From: a virus
IMG/VR virus record: IMGVR_UViG_3300027801_001493
Coordinates: 1 to 64,000 of that record
DNA: 64,000 nt
Direction: 5' to 3' (one strand)
Below, piece by piece: positions 15,692 through 24,642 of this stretch (the first letter of the stretch is position 1; each line of letters starts with the position of its first letter). The notes below the pieces were generated by a model. The model was given only the letters and a program-made list of their open reading frames with translations, had not been told where the DNA came from and did no database searches. The position numbers and the translations under genes were made by a program.

Positions 15692-16565
15692 GATATGCCT
15701 CCAACTGCTTGTGAATCCATGTATCAAAGTATCTATGCATATTGTAATCTTCTGTCATTGCTTTATGAATCATCTCACCATAAGCATAGTCTGGACATAA
15801 TCCAAAGTGCCAAATGTATTCGCTATCTGCTGTAATAACTTTAATACTTTGGTCATCGTATCCTGCTTTCCAACTTGCTCTAAGTGTAATTGGAGTAACA
15901 CTATTCATTACCCAACTCTCTTCTGCAAAGTCGCAAACATTATACACACCATCTGACTTAATCTCACCATAGTCACTGCCGCCATCCATTAAGTCTGATA
16001 GTTGCCATTGTTGTGCCATACTGTGACCATTACGTTCTAAACTATCTAATGGAGTTATGTTTATTAGTTGTGTGTATAAGTGTGGGAATAAGTCTAATGC
16101 AACTCCTCCCCATGCAGTCTTTCTATTAGTACTCCATCCACCTGGGTTGGGTACTCTGTTTTTGTTTAACCAGTTGATCTCAATACGCAATGGCTTCTCT
16201 TCTGAGTCTTTCCACTTTTGTATTGCTCCTAAGTTATTCCTGTACATATTGTTCTTGCACATAACAAACTTAGTCTTTGGATTCTCATCGCATAATGCAT
16301 TCCACATATCAGCACTAGGTAATCCAGGCTTCTCTACTAACACTACTTTACATTTATCAGCAAGTTGATTTGCTATTAGTTCATGTGAGAAGTTAGGAGT
16401 ACAAATTACTCCAACTTCAAACTTACCTTTAATATCTGTAGGGTTATTGTAGTCCGCTGTAGCGTCATACAAGTCGCATGTAGTTACATCAAACCCTTGG
16501 GCTTGTAGTTGTGGTAGGTAAACGTTCTTACCTATTCCTCCTGTACCTACTAGTATTGCTTTCAT
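15681..16565 (-). CDS. Gfo/Idh/MocA-family oxidoreductase
   Basis: 294 residues from ATG 16565. MKAILVGTGGIGKNVYLPQLQ is the NAD(P)-binding start, ICTPNFSHELIANQL the family's Rossmann continuation and VLVEKPGLPS the conserved EKP catalytic motif. Family members reduce or oxidise cyclic sugars, inositols and UDP-sugars. A longer start would use TTG 16580. The ATG overlaps the upstream stop as ATGA. Confidence 0.85.
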   Translation of the reverse strand: MKAILVGTGGIGKNVYLPQLQAQGFDVTTCDLYDATADYNNPTDIKGKFEVGVICTPNFSHELIANQLADKCKVVLVEKPGLPSADMWNALCDENPKTKFVMCKNNMYRNNLGAIQKWKDSEEKPLRIEINWLNKNRVPNPGGWSTNRKTAWGGVALDLFPHLYTQLINITPLDSLERNGHSMAQQWQLSDLMDGGSDYGEIKSDGVYNVCDFAEESWVMNSVTPITLRASWKAGYDDQSIKVITADSEYIWHFGLCPDYAYGEMIHKAMTEDYNMHRYFDTWIHKQLEAYHEG

Positions 16566-16732
16566 CTTATAGTTGTCCAATCCCTTTGTATGGGTTCTTT
16601 AAAGTTACACCAGTTACAAGGCTCACCCTTTGCAGTATGAGTTGGTCCAGCGTCTTTGCAAACATGGAACCACATCTTGTCTTCGTGTCGTAATTCATAT
16701 TCTAGTTCTTCTCTTTTAAAATCTCGGTTCAT
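16562..16732 (-). CDS. Small CxxC protein (56 residues)
   Basis: Reads MNRDFKREELEYELRHEDKM, then WFHVCKDAGPTH and CNWCNF. Cys25, Cys39, Cys42 and the histidines may bind zinc. It overlaps the Gfo/Idh start as ATGA and the upstream small gene by 17 nt. Confidence 0.6.
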   Translation of the reverse strand: MNRDFKREELEYELRHEDKMWFHVCKDAGPTHTAKGEPCNWCNFKEPIQRDWTTIR

Positions 16733-16868
16733 TATCACTTATCAACTTAACTTCGAATGTATCTTCCTCACTATCATGTTCTACTACAAAGGGAGGTACT
16801 GCACCTTCCTGCTCTAATAGTTCCAATCCTTGTGTGAATGTTCTAAACTCGTCCCTAGTCATTTTCAT
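16716..16868 (-). CDS. Small acidic protein (50 residues)
   Basis: Begins MKMTRDEFRTFTQGLELLEQ and ends FEVKLISDNEPRF. Its ATG overlaps the DpdA stop as TAATG. A helix followed by a short strand; no family recognised. Confidence 0.55.
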   Translation of the reverse strand: MKMTRDEFRTFTQGLELLEQEGAVPPFVVEHDSEEDTFEVKLISDNEPRF

Positions 16869-18430
16869 TACAGTTCCTCAATTAAATTATCAAGTGCCTT
16901 CTCTTGGATTGCACCAAACTCCTCTTCAACCTGTTGCTCAACTTCCTCATCAAAGAACATACTAGCCGTACTATTTTTAAATGCACTATCGTGATCCTTG
17001 TGTTTGTTATTACTAACATCATCTAAGAATGGTCTGGCATCTTCTAATAATTTATAAGGGTCGGAACTTGTGAATAGTTCTTTAACAAATGTATCAAACA
17101 TTAACATATTCCTAGGCGTGTATAAACTTTCTTGATTAAGTTTCTTACCTTTCTTCTGCCAGTTTCTCCAATCTAATTGATAGTTCTCACATTCCATTGT
17201 TGCTAGGCTGTTTGCTTCTTGTACTGCTCTAATATGCATGTATACATTGTGAGACATCAGTAAGCCGTATGTGAAACTATCCCATGAAGTCTTGCCTTCC
17301 TTGTGTATCTTGTTCAACATACCAGGAGCATACCAATTAACATCACCAGTTGTAAGTCTACTACCAATCTCACTCTCCCAAGGGAAAGGATTTTCAGATA
17401 TGTTGCCTGGACTAAAGTGACTGAATGCTTTGTTATCAAAACACTTCTCCATAATGTAACTCATTTGTCCTGATGTAATCTTGTTTCTAGTATACACTAA
17501 TCCGTTTGCACTACTAATGTATGGACTAGCACAATCAAAACTAACTGTGATATTTGGATTGATGTGTTCTCTTATTTGTCTTTGTATGCTTGTGAGCATT
17601 ACACCCCATTCAAGTTTACTAGTACCCAAGAAGTGAATCCAGTCCTTGTCATGTAGTAAGCCATCGTCTCGCATAATCATAATACGTTTGAGTACCATAT
17701 GCATATCACGAATGTTGTTACCACCCATGCCCCAACCTTCTAATCCATCTGGACCTTGGGAGTAAGGCTTAACTGTTTGATACCATTCTTCTGCATCGTC
17801 CCAATACGTTCCTTGTAATACATTTAGGAACTTTGTATTGCCTATACGATTATCTTTAAACCAATCTAAGTTATATGTAGTACACTTTAAACACTCATCA
17901 AAGTTGTTTAGTCCTGTCTTTTCTCTAAAGCCAGGCTTACATGCCCAACTTGGTACATCAAATGTCATACTCCAATCTGCTGTTCCTTCTAACCATGCTA
18001 GTATCTTTGCTCGGACTCTATCGGCATCGCCCTTGTAATTCGCATCGCCTGGTTTCTCAAAGAAGTTTTCCCAGTCAAACTTAATAACACCTTTACCAAT
18101 TTGGAAACCACCTGAGTCTCCAACAATAGTTGTATTAGTTCTATCTCTACCTTGTATAATGTGTTCCATTACAGCAGACTTATCTAAGTCTAAGTAAGCA
18201 TGACCGGCACTATAAAGTGCTTTGTTGTAATAGTAGTAACCTTTCTCTTTATCTAAAAAGTTCATACCTTCCATGCCATGTTCAAAACCTTTAGGAACTC
18301 TGCTTCTTCCGTCTACTTCTGGAATATATCCTTCTACACTATTACATCTACCTAATAGCTCTGTAAAGAAGCCACTTATCGCTGGCAGGAATGTAGCATA
18401 ATCGCTGTGTTTTGAGGATAAATCTCTCAT
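16868..18430 (-). CDS. dpdA: DpdA-type DNA 7-deazaguanine transglycosylase (TGT-like)
   Basis: DpdA exchanges guanine in DNA for a 7-deazaguanine base, usually preQ0. The 520-residue protein keeps tRNA-guanine transglycosylase landmarks: GDSGGFQ (104-110, general-base Asp105), NVLQG (203-207), GWGMGG (232-237), HFLGTSK (267-272) and SFDCASPY (297-304), where Asp299 matches the TGT nucleophile. The C-terminal CxCxxC zinc site of tRNA TGTs is not seen, consistent with a DNA enzyme. FolE, QueE and a QueD-like protein are upstream in transcription-linked clusters; no QueC is in the window. It starts one base inside the clamp gene end. A tRNA-directed role is the main alternative. Confidence 0.82.
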   Translation of the reverse strand: MRDLSSKHSDYATFLPAISGFFTELLGRCNSVEGYIPEVDGRSRVPKGFEHGMEGMNFLDKEKGYYYYNKALYSAGHAYLDLDKSAVMEHIIQGRDRTNTTIVGDSGGFQIGKGVIKFDWENFFEKPGDANYKGDADRVRAKILAWLEGTADWSMTFDVPSWACKPGFREKTGLNNFDECLKCTTYNLDWFKDNRIGNTKFLNVLQGTYWDDAEEWYQTVKPYSQGPDGLEGWGMGGNNIRDMHMVLKRIMIMRDDGLLHDKDWIHFLGTSKLEWGVMLTSIQRQIREHINPNITVSFDCASPYISSANGLVYTRNKITSGQMSYIMEKCFDNKAFSHFSPGNISENPFPWESEIGSRLTTGDVNWYAPGMLNKIHKEGKTSWDSFTYGLLMSHNVYMHIRAVQEANSLATMECENYQLDWRNWQKKGKKLNQESLYTPRNMLMFDTFVKELFTSSDPYKLLEDARPFLDDVSNNKHKDHDSAFKNSTASMFFDEEVEQQVEEEFGAIQEKALDNLIEEL

Positions 18431-19182
18431 TAGGACCTCGCAGGAAGTAAGTAAGTATAAATTCCCATACCACTATCTACTTTAATTTGTAGTAAGCCTT
18501 GATTGTTGAAGCTCATAACCAACGTTGAATTGTCTCCAAGTCTCAGAATCTTTAACACAACATCTAAAGGCCATTTCCAATCTGTAGTAATCTCACCTTC
18601 AACATTATTGTCAATTAGGATCTTTGTTCTGTCACTGCCGCCATCTCCAACATGGAAGTATAAAGCACCGTTGTCTGTCTTAGGACTAAAGTTGGCTTCA
18701 TATGCCGCAAGTACTGTATTAAAGTATGTCAAGTCCTTCATCATTTTCTGTGTAGGAATAATGTTTACATCAAACTCAGCACCTTTAAACTTAATATCTT
18801 TAAGTTGTTGGTTAATAACATCTGCTAACATGAATCTATAATGTGCATCTGTACCAGTTGCACTAACAAACTCTACTTCAGTAGGAACTATTTCACCATT
18901 CCTGTCTTGTGTCTGTACATTAACAGTTGCCGCATCATCATCAAAGTCTGGATACTGCAAGTAACCTTTTAGTACACCCATTCTTGATAACCCAACAGTT
19001 GAATCAATAAAGTCTGGAACAGGATTGTTCATGATACCTTTAAGGATAACTGTTTTGTCAGCATCAACAGTCTCAATCTCAGTTGTCTCTGCTGTGCCTT
19101 TAATCTTTACCATTTCATAAATGCCTAAGTCATGTGTATGACGAATAACATCTTTCATAGTATCTTTAATATAATTATTCAT
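18430..19182 (-). CDS. 45: DNA polymerase sliding clamp (gp45)
   Basis: 250 residues, slightly longer than T4 gp45 (228). ILKGIMNNPVPDFIDSTVGLSRMGVL near the N-terminus and the ending GIYTYLLPARS are clamp-like, and the repeated beta-alpha-beta layout fits. The clamp holds gp43 on DNA and, in T4, also activates late transcription with gp33 and gp55. It has its own early promoter (19212-19240). Confidence 0.9.
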   Translation of the reverse strand: MNNYIKDTMKDVIRHTHDLGIYEMVKIKGTAETTEIETVDADKTVILKGIMNNPVPDFIDSTVGLSRMGVLKGYLQYPDFDDDAATVNVQTQDRNGEIVPTEVEFVSATGTDAHYRFMLADVINQQLKDIKFKGAEFDVNIIPTQKMMKDLTYFNTVLAAYEANFSPKTDNGALYFHVGDGGSDRTKILIDNNVEGEITTDWKWPLDVVLKILRLGDNSTLVMSFNNQGLLQIKVDSGMGIYTYLLPARS

Positions 19183-19211
19183 AATTTCTCCGATAGAATA
19201 TTCTTTTAAGT

Positions 19212-19240
19212 ATTATACACTTGTTATTTAGATAAGTCAA
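19212..19240 (-). promoter_or_regulatory. Early sigma70-type promoter
   Basis: TTGACT, 17 nt, TATAAT on the minus strand, about 30 nt upstream of the sliding clamp gene. The leader contains GGAGAAATT before the ATG. Confidence 0.85.
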
Positions 19241-19479
19241 GTATTTTTTACCGTTTTTCTTTGATTTCTTTTATCAAAATACAACCTTGTATAAGTTTTT
19301 CTAACAATAGCAAAGGTTGTAAATACTATTGTTAAAAAGACCGAAGTCTCAAATATTGTTAGTTCTCCCCAATATGCTATGTTCAGTAGCAATATGTTCA
19401 GTGGAAAGTTAATCAGTAGAGCTAATCCTGTATCGATTGTAGACTCCTTGAATGCTTGTTTCTTATCATATGTCATCAA
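19237..19479 (-). CDS. Small membrane protein with two membrane segments
   Basis: 80 residues. Segments about 17-36 (TGLALLINFPLNILLLNIAY) and 42-60 (IFETSVFLTIVFTTFAIV) form a hairpin with a basic C-terminus (RNQRKTVKNT). It begins 4 nt inside the polymerase end. Related small membrane proteins occur in T4-like marine phages. Confidence 0.65.
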   Translation of the reverse strand: MMTYDKKQAFKESTIDTGLALLINFPLNILLLNIAYWGELTIFETSVFLTIVFTTFAIVRKTYTRLYFDKRNQRKTVKNT

Positions 19480-22172
19480 AATTCAAAGAACGCATCTAAA
19501 GTTTCTGCATTGTTGGCTCTATTCAGATCCCAATTCATAACTCCTAATACGTTTCCTATTTTCTTATCTAATACTGCGGCTTCCATGGCATCCTCATCAA
19601 ACGGTAAGTCTTTAAACCATTGTGGTATCTTTAACTCATCTGTAGGATAAGCGATACTGGCATAGTTCATAGCATTGTTCTTTAATCTACACACTACAAC
19701 TTTTGCACCATCCATTATACTTAAACTATAGTTGTCGCTGTTAGCAAACTTCATGTTGTTGTAATTAATACTTGCTCTAACATGTCCTGGAATCATTTTA
19801 TTTTCTTTCTCACCTTTCAATGCATCTAACTTATGTAATGTTATGCTTGGCCCAGGACCTTTAATTTGATTGTTGAGCTTGTTAGTGTACTTGGTCAAGT
19901 TATTAACACGTTTAGGCATACCTTTCTTCCAAGGATCTAATGACTTGAAGTCTGCTTTAAAGTCTTTAATCATTTGTATAACTTGTTCTTCACCTTCACC
20001 TTCCAATGTAGAGTCTAGTATTTCTTCTAGGAAGTCTTGTACAAACTCTGGAGTATCACTACGTTTGATATCCATTCCCATTATTTTTAGTTTACCACCC
20101 TCTGGTTGATATCCTTCTATGTCTAAACATTTGATAGCATATCTTTTCTTAGTAATAAACAATCCTGACTTACCAACTACTTCTCTACCTGCTTTAATAA
20201 TACTACCTAATGCCATTGGACAATTAAAGTCCTTGTACATAAAGTCAGGGAACGTATCTGAAACTTGGTCACTGATACGGTCATACAGTTTGATTGCTCC
20301 GTCCATATCTAAGGACATATCATCTGGCATAGCCGGTGTGGCTGTGAAATACACAGAGTCTGTATCGCCATAAATCATGCATTCACCTGTATGATCGTAA
20401 CTTCCTGTGAGCAACTCATTCACTTTTGCTCCCATGTGGCGAGTGATTCGCCTACCCGTCAAAGTTGTACTTTGACCAATTCGTTTATCGAAGAACCTAC
20501 AGCCTGGATTCAATACCGCACCATATAAACTGTTCAGGTTAATCTTTTTAACTAACTGTCTCTTATCCCAAAATGCTATATCTTCTGGAGTTGTAGCGGC
20601 TTTCTTCTTAGCCTGCAACTCTTGTCGTTCCTTATACCAACGTTCAAGTAAGCCTGGAATAACTCCTGCTACATCTGTTTTAAATATTGTGCCGTTACTA
20701 CTAATGCACCAAGGTTGTCCGCTGTTGAATATCAAGTTATAAACATCTGCTCCAGTAACATCTAGTTCGGAACCATCTTCCATATCTAACTTCATTACAT
20801 GGTTAACATCTTTGTCCATTACCATTTCATATTCGTTAGTACCAAACTTACCTAACCAAGCATCTGCAAAGGACATCTTCTCTAACTTAATTTTGTTTGT
20901 TAGTTCTTCTTCTGTGTAGTCTTGCCTTAACTGTCCTACAATAGTTTCCTGTGCCATATTTAATGCACGGAACACACTAGGGTATAGGGAGTTAATATCC
21001 ATTGAGCCTATCCATTCATGGAATCCTTTCTTAGGAGTTGCCACAAAGGCACCAGCCGCCGCTGTACTAGTTGGGTCAGGCTTACTACGTTTTCTATCTG
21101 GAACACACATGCCACGTCTATGTGCTTCGTTAATGATTGCTTGTTCAGTAGTTGCTACAGCACCCATTGTAGTAAATAGTAATACAGTATTGTCATGTGC
21201 AATAGTATTAGCAAGGTCAATGAACTGTAACTTCGTATCCATGTTAGCAATCAACATAACATCTTGTATGTTATATTCTAAAAACTTGTGGAAGTCATGA
21301 TTATATAATCTATCTAGACTTCCTTCATAGGCTACTTTCTTTTCACCTAACTCCATCTCACCAATAAAGTCTAACCTATAACTGTGTCGTTCTTCATAGT
21401 TGAACTTTCTATACAGTTGCATGTAATCTAAATGCACTCTACCTATCAAGTCATAACTCTGTCTTTCACTACCAAAGTTATCATAAGTTCGTTCTTTAGG
21501 GAATTGGTCAAACAGACAAAACTTTCTAGTCTCTGCTTTACCTAAGACTTTTATAGTTCTATTAACTGTATAAGGAATATCATAACCTTCACTGTTCCAG
21601 CCACTAAGTATGTCTGCATCATCTATTAGTTGTAGGAATGTTTTAATCATCTGTGCTTCATCTCTGAACAACATGACTTCTGGTAATGGCTTTGCAATCT
21701 CTTGTGCTTGTTCCCAACTTAATGTCTTAGGTGGTACTGCCAAACATACCATAGCATCCATCCAATCTAAATAAACACCAATAGCAGTAATAGGCATGAA
21801 TGCATCTTCAGGTGAACTAAATCCTCTAATAGGATCAAAGTCTACCTCAATATCAAAAAATGCTGTATGCAGTTTAGGTTGGTCTACACCTAGGTAATGT
21901 TTTGCTAACGTTTTGTTTACAGGCTTAATGTCAGTTTCATATAACTGTCCACTTGCTCTGTTAATTGCTACGTTCTTTTTGAAGTCTTTGTTGTTTCTAC
22001 AAACTACTTCTGATACAGGATCACCATACACACTTCTGGATCTACCCTTAGGGTCTGCATAATAGAAATTGTATTCTGGTTTGTGCTGAACTAATACACG
22101 TTTACCATTTATCCGTTCGGATACATGTATAATGTCTTTAGTCCTGTCGTGGAATGCGTCTACATAACTCAC
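19476..22172 (-). CDS. 43: DNA polymerase, family B (gp43)
   Basis: 898 residues, the same length as T4 gp43. The exonuclease motif is AFFDIEVDF near residue 105. Polymerase motif A is SMDINSLYPS, motif B KKINLNSLYGA, and motif C MIYGDTDSVYF. It lacks any intein or split. The C-terminal NAETLDAFFEF is the likely clamp-binding peptide. The gene follows dsbA and lies in the same early transcript. Confidence 0.97.
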   Translation of the reverse strand: MSYVDAFHDRTKDIIHVSERINGKRVLVQHKPEYNFYYADPKGRSRSVYGDPVSEVVCRNNKDFKKNVAINRASGQLYETDIKPVNKTLAKHYLGVDQPKLHTAFFDIEVDFDPIRGFSSPEDAFMPITAIGVYLDWMDAMVCLAVPPKTLSWEQAQEIAKPLPEVMLFRDEAQMIKTFLQLIDDADILSGWNSEGYDIPYTVNRTIKVLGKAETRKFCLFDQFPKERTYDNFGSERQSYDLIGRVHLDYMQLYRKFNYEERHSYRLDFIGEMELGEKKVAYEGSLDRLYNHDFHKFLEYNIQDVMLIANMDTKLQFIDLANTIAHDNTVLLFTTMGAVATTEQAIINEAHRRGMCVPDRKRSKPDPTSTAAAGAFVATPKKGFHEWIGSMDINSLYPSVFRALNMAQETIVGQLRQDYTEEELTNKIKLEKMSFADAWLGKFGTNEYEMVMDKDVNHVMKLDMEDGSELDVTGADVYNLIFNSGQPWCISSNGTIFKTDVAGVIPGLLERWYKERQELQAKKKAATTPEDIAFWDKRQLVKKINLNSLYGAVLNPGCRFFDKRIGQSTTLTGRRITRHMGAKVNELLTGSYDHTGECMIYGDTDSVYFTATPAMPDDMSLDMDGAIKLYDRISDQVSDTFPDFMYKDFNCPMALGSIIKAGREVVGKSGLFITKKRYAIKCLDIEGYQPEGGKLKIMGMDIKRSDTPEFVQDFLEEILDSTLEGEGEEQVIQMIKDFKADFKSLDPWKKGMPKRVNNLTKYTNKLNNQIKGPGPSITLHKLDALKGEKENKMIPGHVRASINYNNMKFANSDNYSLSIMDGAKVVVCRLKNNAMNYASIAYPTDELKIPQWFKDLPFDEDAMEAAVLDKKIGNVLGVMNWDLNRANNAETLDAFFEF

Positions 22173-22197
22173 TAATTACTTCTCCTAAACGTGTGAA

Positions 22198-22464
22198 CTA
22201 AAGTTGATCTTTGCCGACTGCCGCTAAAATTGTTTCTAGCTCGTCGAATTTATCTGATTCTTCTCCAAAGTTTGCCTTGTGAGCTACTTTAATTGCTTTG
22301 TTTAGGATTGCAGGCTTAATTTCCATCTCTTCTGCTATTGCTTTGACGGTTTCTCTAAGTCCTGTTTGTAATGCGTCTACCTCGTATAATACTTGGTCGC
22401 CTTCTTGAATGAGTCTTTTAAGTCTTCCGACTTCTTCTGTGTTGAATGTTTTGTTAAATGCCAT
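22198..22464 (-). CDS. dsbA: DsbA-like dsDNA-binding/late transcription coactivator
   Basis: 88 residues against 89 for T4 DsbA. It has a helical N-terminus (FNTEEVGRLKRLIQEGDQVLYEVDAL) and ETVKAIAEEMEIKPAILNKAIKVAHK, a pattern conserved in marine T4-like phages. T4 DsbA binds late promoter regions. An early promoter lies at 22514-22542. Confidence 0.75.
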   Translation of the reverse strand: MAFNKTFNTEEVGRLKRLIQEGDQVLYEVDALQTGLRETVKAIAEEMEIKPAILNKAIKVAHKANFGEESDKFDELETILAAVGKDQL

Positions 22465-22513
22465 GTTGCCCTCTGTGTATTGCTGTGTAAAATATATTTA
22501 TGTTAGTTTAAGT

Positions 22514-22542
22514 ATTATATATTCAAATCCTGAATAAGTCAA
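22514..22542 (-). promoter_or_regulatory. Early promoter for dsbA and polymerase
   Basis: TTGACT, 17 nt, TATAAT on the minus strand. It is divergent from a late promoter 8 nt away on the plus strand, so this 118-nt spacer switches strand and phase. Confidence 0.82.
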
Positions 22543-22549
22543 TAAAAAA

Positions 22550-22557
22550 GATAAATA
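22550..22557 (+). promoter_or_regulatory. T4-type late promoter GATAAATA
   Basis: Plus-strand GATAAATA preceded by AAAAAA, upstream of the five-gene plus operon (22583-25382). An AGGAGATAGCAAG ribosome site follows. Confidence 0.75.
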
Positions 22558-22582
22558 CACTATATACACAGGAGATAGCAAG

Positions 22583-22882
22583 ATGACAGATGTAGAAAAG
22601 AAAATAGTACAAATAGAACTAGAAGTAGACACAACTCTTGTTGATAGTAGTAAAAATAAATATCAACCATGGATTGACTTAGCAAAGGCAATAGATGCCT
22701 GGAGAATTTTCCCAAGAGCATTCCTAAGTGTATACATATTTTTGTTGTATTACTCAGTAATGTGGTTTATGGAACTAGAAAGTCCTAGCCTAGAGCAATC
22801 AGGATTGATAAGTATTATAGTAGGAGCAGGTGCGGCATGGTTCGGACTGTATGCAGGAACAAGTAAAAAAGACGGTGGATAA
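22583..22882 (+). CDS. Membrane protein, possibly holin-like
   Basis: 99 residues. A charged N-terminus is followed by AWRIFPRAFLSVYIFLLYYSVMWFM and a second hydrophobic stretch (SGLISIIVGAGAAWFGLYAG), giving two membrane segments with a short C-terminal KKDGG. Conserved in marine T4-like phages. A two-segment layout under late control is compatible with a holin, but the function is not shown. Confidence 0.65.
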   Translation: MTDVEKKIVQIELEVDTTLVDSSKNKYQPWIDLAKAIDAWRIFPRAFLSVYIFLLYYSVMWFMELESPSLEQSGLISIIVGAGAAWFGLYAGTSKKDGG

Positions 22883-22888
22883 TAAATT

Positions 22889-23203
22889 ATGGCATTTGTA
22901 AAGAATTTTGTTCGATGGAACACAAGAGAAGAAATCGAGGAGGATGATATCATAGAGTATTTTGATATTGTTCAAAGTGTTTGTGCGAGTAAAATTGTTA
23001 AAGGTATTACAGACGATGCAAAGAAAGTTGCAATTGATGTAGTAATTTATACAGATGAAGATGAAACCGGCACTATTTTTATTCACGAGATTGTGCTAGA
23101 TGAAGAAATAGATGAAATCGAAGGTAATGCTATATCAGATGAACTAGCACTAACGTTTCCAGACTTGGAGAACTTTACTTTCGAAGCCTCTATAGAAATA
23201 TAG
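22889..23203 (+). CDS. Hypothetical protein
   Basis: 104 residues, strongly acidic (EEIEEDDIIEYFDIVQ; DEEIDEIEGNAISDELALTFPDLENF). It lies 6 nt after the membrane protein gene in a late plus-strand operon. No family recognised. Confidence 0.65.
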   Translation: MAFVKNFVRWNTREEIEEDDIIEYFDIVQSVCASKIVKGITDDAKKVAIDVVIYTDEDETGTIFIHEIVLDEEIDEIEGNAISDELALTFPDLENFTFEASIEI

Positions 23204-23204
23204 C

Positions 23205-23999
23205 ATGGCTAGAGACTTAGACGGCATTCCGTTTCACCCTTCGGAATATAATCCAGACTTTCCCAGACTTAAATGTAAACAATGTGGACTAATGAATAGT
23301 TGTTCACACGGTCAAATAGATATGGAACCATGGTACCCAAGACTACCAATACTTATTGAAGGCGGTATGGTAGAAAGTATAGATGATTTCACACTATCCG
23401 AATACACCGAATGGAGTTTACAAGCAATAGTAGACTCAGAAATAAACAAAACCAACGGCATGATTGTAATGCAAAACTTTATACATCCAGTTCTTTACAC
23501 TAGATGCATAGATCATTGGCCCACAGAGATGGACACAATAGATGTTGAAGGTAGATATCAAAAGGATATGTTTTGTAATACTGTATTTGCTACACTATTC
23601 CAAAAGATATTTGACGATGAATATATTAAATGTGCAATAGCAGATAAGTTTGGTTTACAAGAAGAATATAAAGCAGACTGCTGGCTCTGGCAAGACACAG
23701 AAAAGTTTACAGTAAATGATGTGCATGTAGATTACAAAGAGTTTGACGTAACATTTGGCTTATACATGCCACAGGACAATTCTATTACACAATACGGCAC
23801 ACAATTTTGGAGTCCAAACTGTGAGGCAGACATGGAAGTAAGTTTGGTTAGAGAAGATTGTACACTAATAAAACAATTGCCTTTCCAACATAATCTATGT
23901 TATGTTATGCCTAGAAGTAAATACAGTTGGCACTCTAGTCCAATATTAGATAAACCTATGACGAGGAATCATGTTTACGGATATTATAAAACAGTTTGA
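23205..23999 (+). CDS. 2OG-Fe(II) oxygenase-like protein with N-terminal Cys cluster
   Basis: 264 residues. VHVDYKEFD (His174, Asp176) gives the HxD iron ligands, WHSSPI (His243) the distal His, and Arg254 is placed to bind 2-oxoglutarate. It starts 1 nt after the previous stop. Before the domain lies CKQCGLMNSC (Cys24, 27, 33), a possible zinc knuckle. It is followed by a paralogous oxygenase gene overlapping by 29 nt. Family members hydroxylate proteins, small molecules or nucleobases; the target is unknown. Confidence 0.68.
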   Translation: MARDLDGIPFHPSEYNPDFPRLKCKQCGLMNSCSHGQIDMEPWYPRLPILIEGGMVESIDDFTLSEYTEWSLQAIVDSEINKTNGMIVMQNFIHPVLYTRCIDHWPTEMDTIDVEGRYQKDMFCNTVFATLFQKIFDDEYIKCAIADKFGLQEEYKADCWLWQDTEKFTVNDVHVDYKEFDVTFGLYMPQDNSITQYGTQFWSPNCEADMEVSLVREDCTLIKQLPFQHNLCYVMPRSKYSWHSSPILDKPMTRNHVYGYYKTV

Positions 24000-24642
24000 A
24001 TCTATAACAGACTCAGTTAAACAATCTGAACTACAGGAAGTTCCGTTCAGACATTTGTTTATAAGAGAAGTTATATCATATGATGCATACAGAAGTATCA
24101 CAGAACTAAATGCACACAATGATTTAGAGATGTCTGACTTGCATGGTAGAAAAGAATACAGAATTATAGATAACAATGATGCATGGATATGGGAAGAAGA
24201 AAGCAATAAACTATTCCAAGAGCTATGTAAGAAATTTAGACTAGGTAAAGTAACAGACGAACAAGTTGGTTGTACTGCTACGTTCTGGGAAGACTCGGAG
24301 CAATTTACTATAACAGACATACACACAGATGCATTCTACGATACAGACTTAACTATTAGTTGTCAAATATATTTGCCAAATGATGAAAGTCAAATCAATC
24401 TAGGCACAAAGTTATATAGATATGTTGGAGACAATATAGAAGAAGATGCTAATCAGGACGAAGGTACTAAGTATCCACACCAAGCAAGACATGATAAACT
24501 AGATAAGTTTGAACATAGTAGAAGTGTACCTTTCCAACCTAACAGTATGTTCTGTACTGTGAACTCTAAAGACAGTTGGCATCAAGCACCTGTGATTACA
24601 CAAGGTGTAAGAAAGAGTTTAATGCTTAGGTTTAAAGTATAA
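23971..24642 (+). CDS. 2OG-Fe(II) oxygenase-like protein
   Basis: 223 residues. ITDIHTDAFYDTDLTISCQIYLP holds His118 and Asp120; DSWHQAPVITQGVRKSLMLRF holds His204 and candidate 2-oxoglutarate Arg214 or Arg220. This is the double-stranded beta-helix layout of the prolyl-hydroxylase-like group. It is similar in order to the preceding gene but lacks its Cys-rich N-terminus. The stop forms TAATG with the next gene, an SGNH protein. Confidence 0.75.
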   Translation: MFTDIIKQFESITDSVKQSELQEVPFRHLFIREVISYDAYRSITELNAHNDLEMSDLHGRKEYRIIDNNDAWIWEEESNKLFQELCKKFRLGKVTDEQVGCTATFWEDSEQFTITDIHTDAFYDTDLTISCQIYLPNDESQINLGTKLYRYVGDNIEEDANQDEGTKYPHQARHDKLDKFEHSRSVPFQPNSMFCTVNSKDSWHQAPVITQGVRKSLMLRFKV

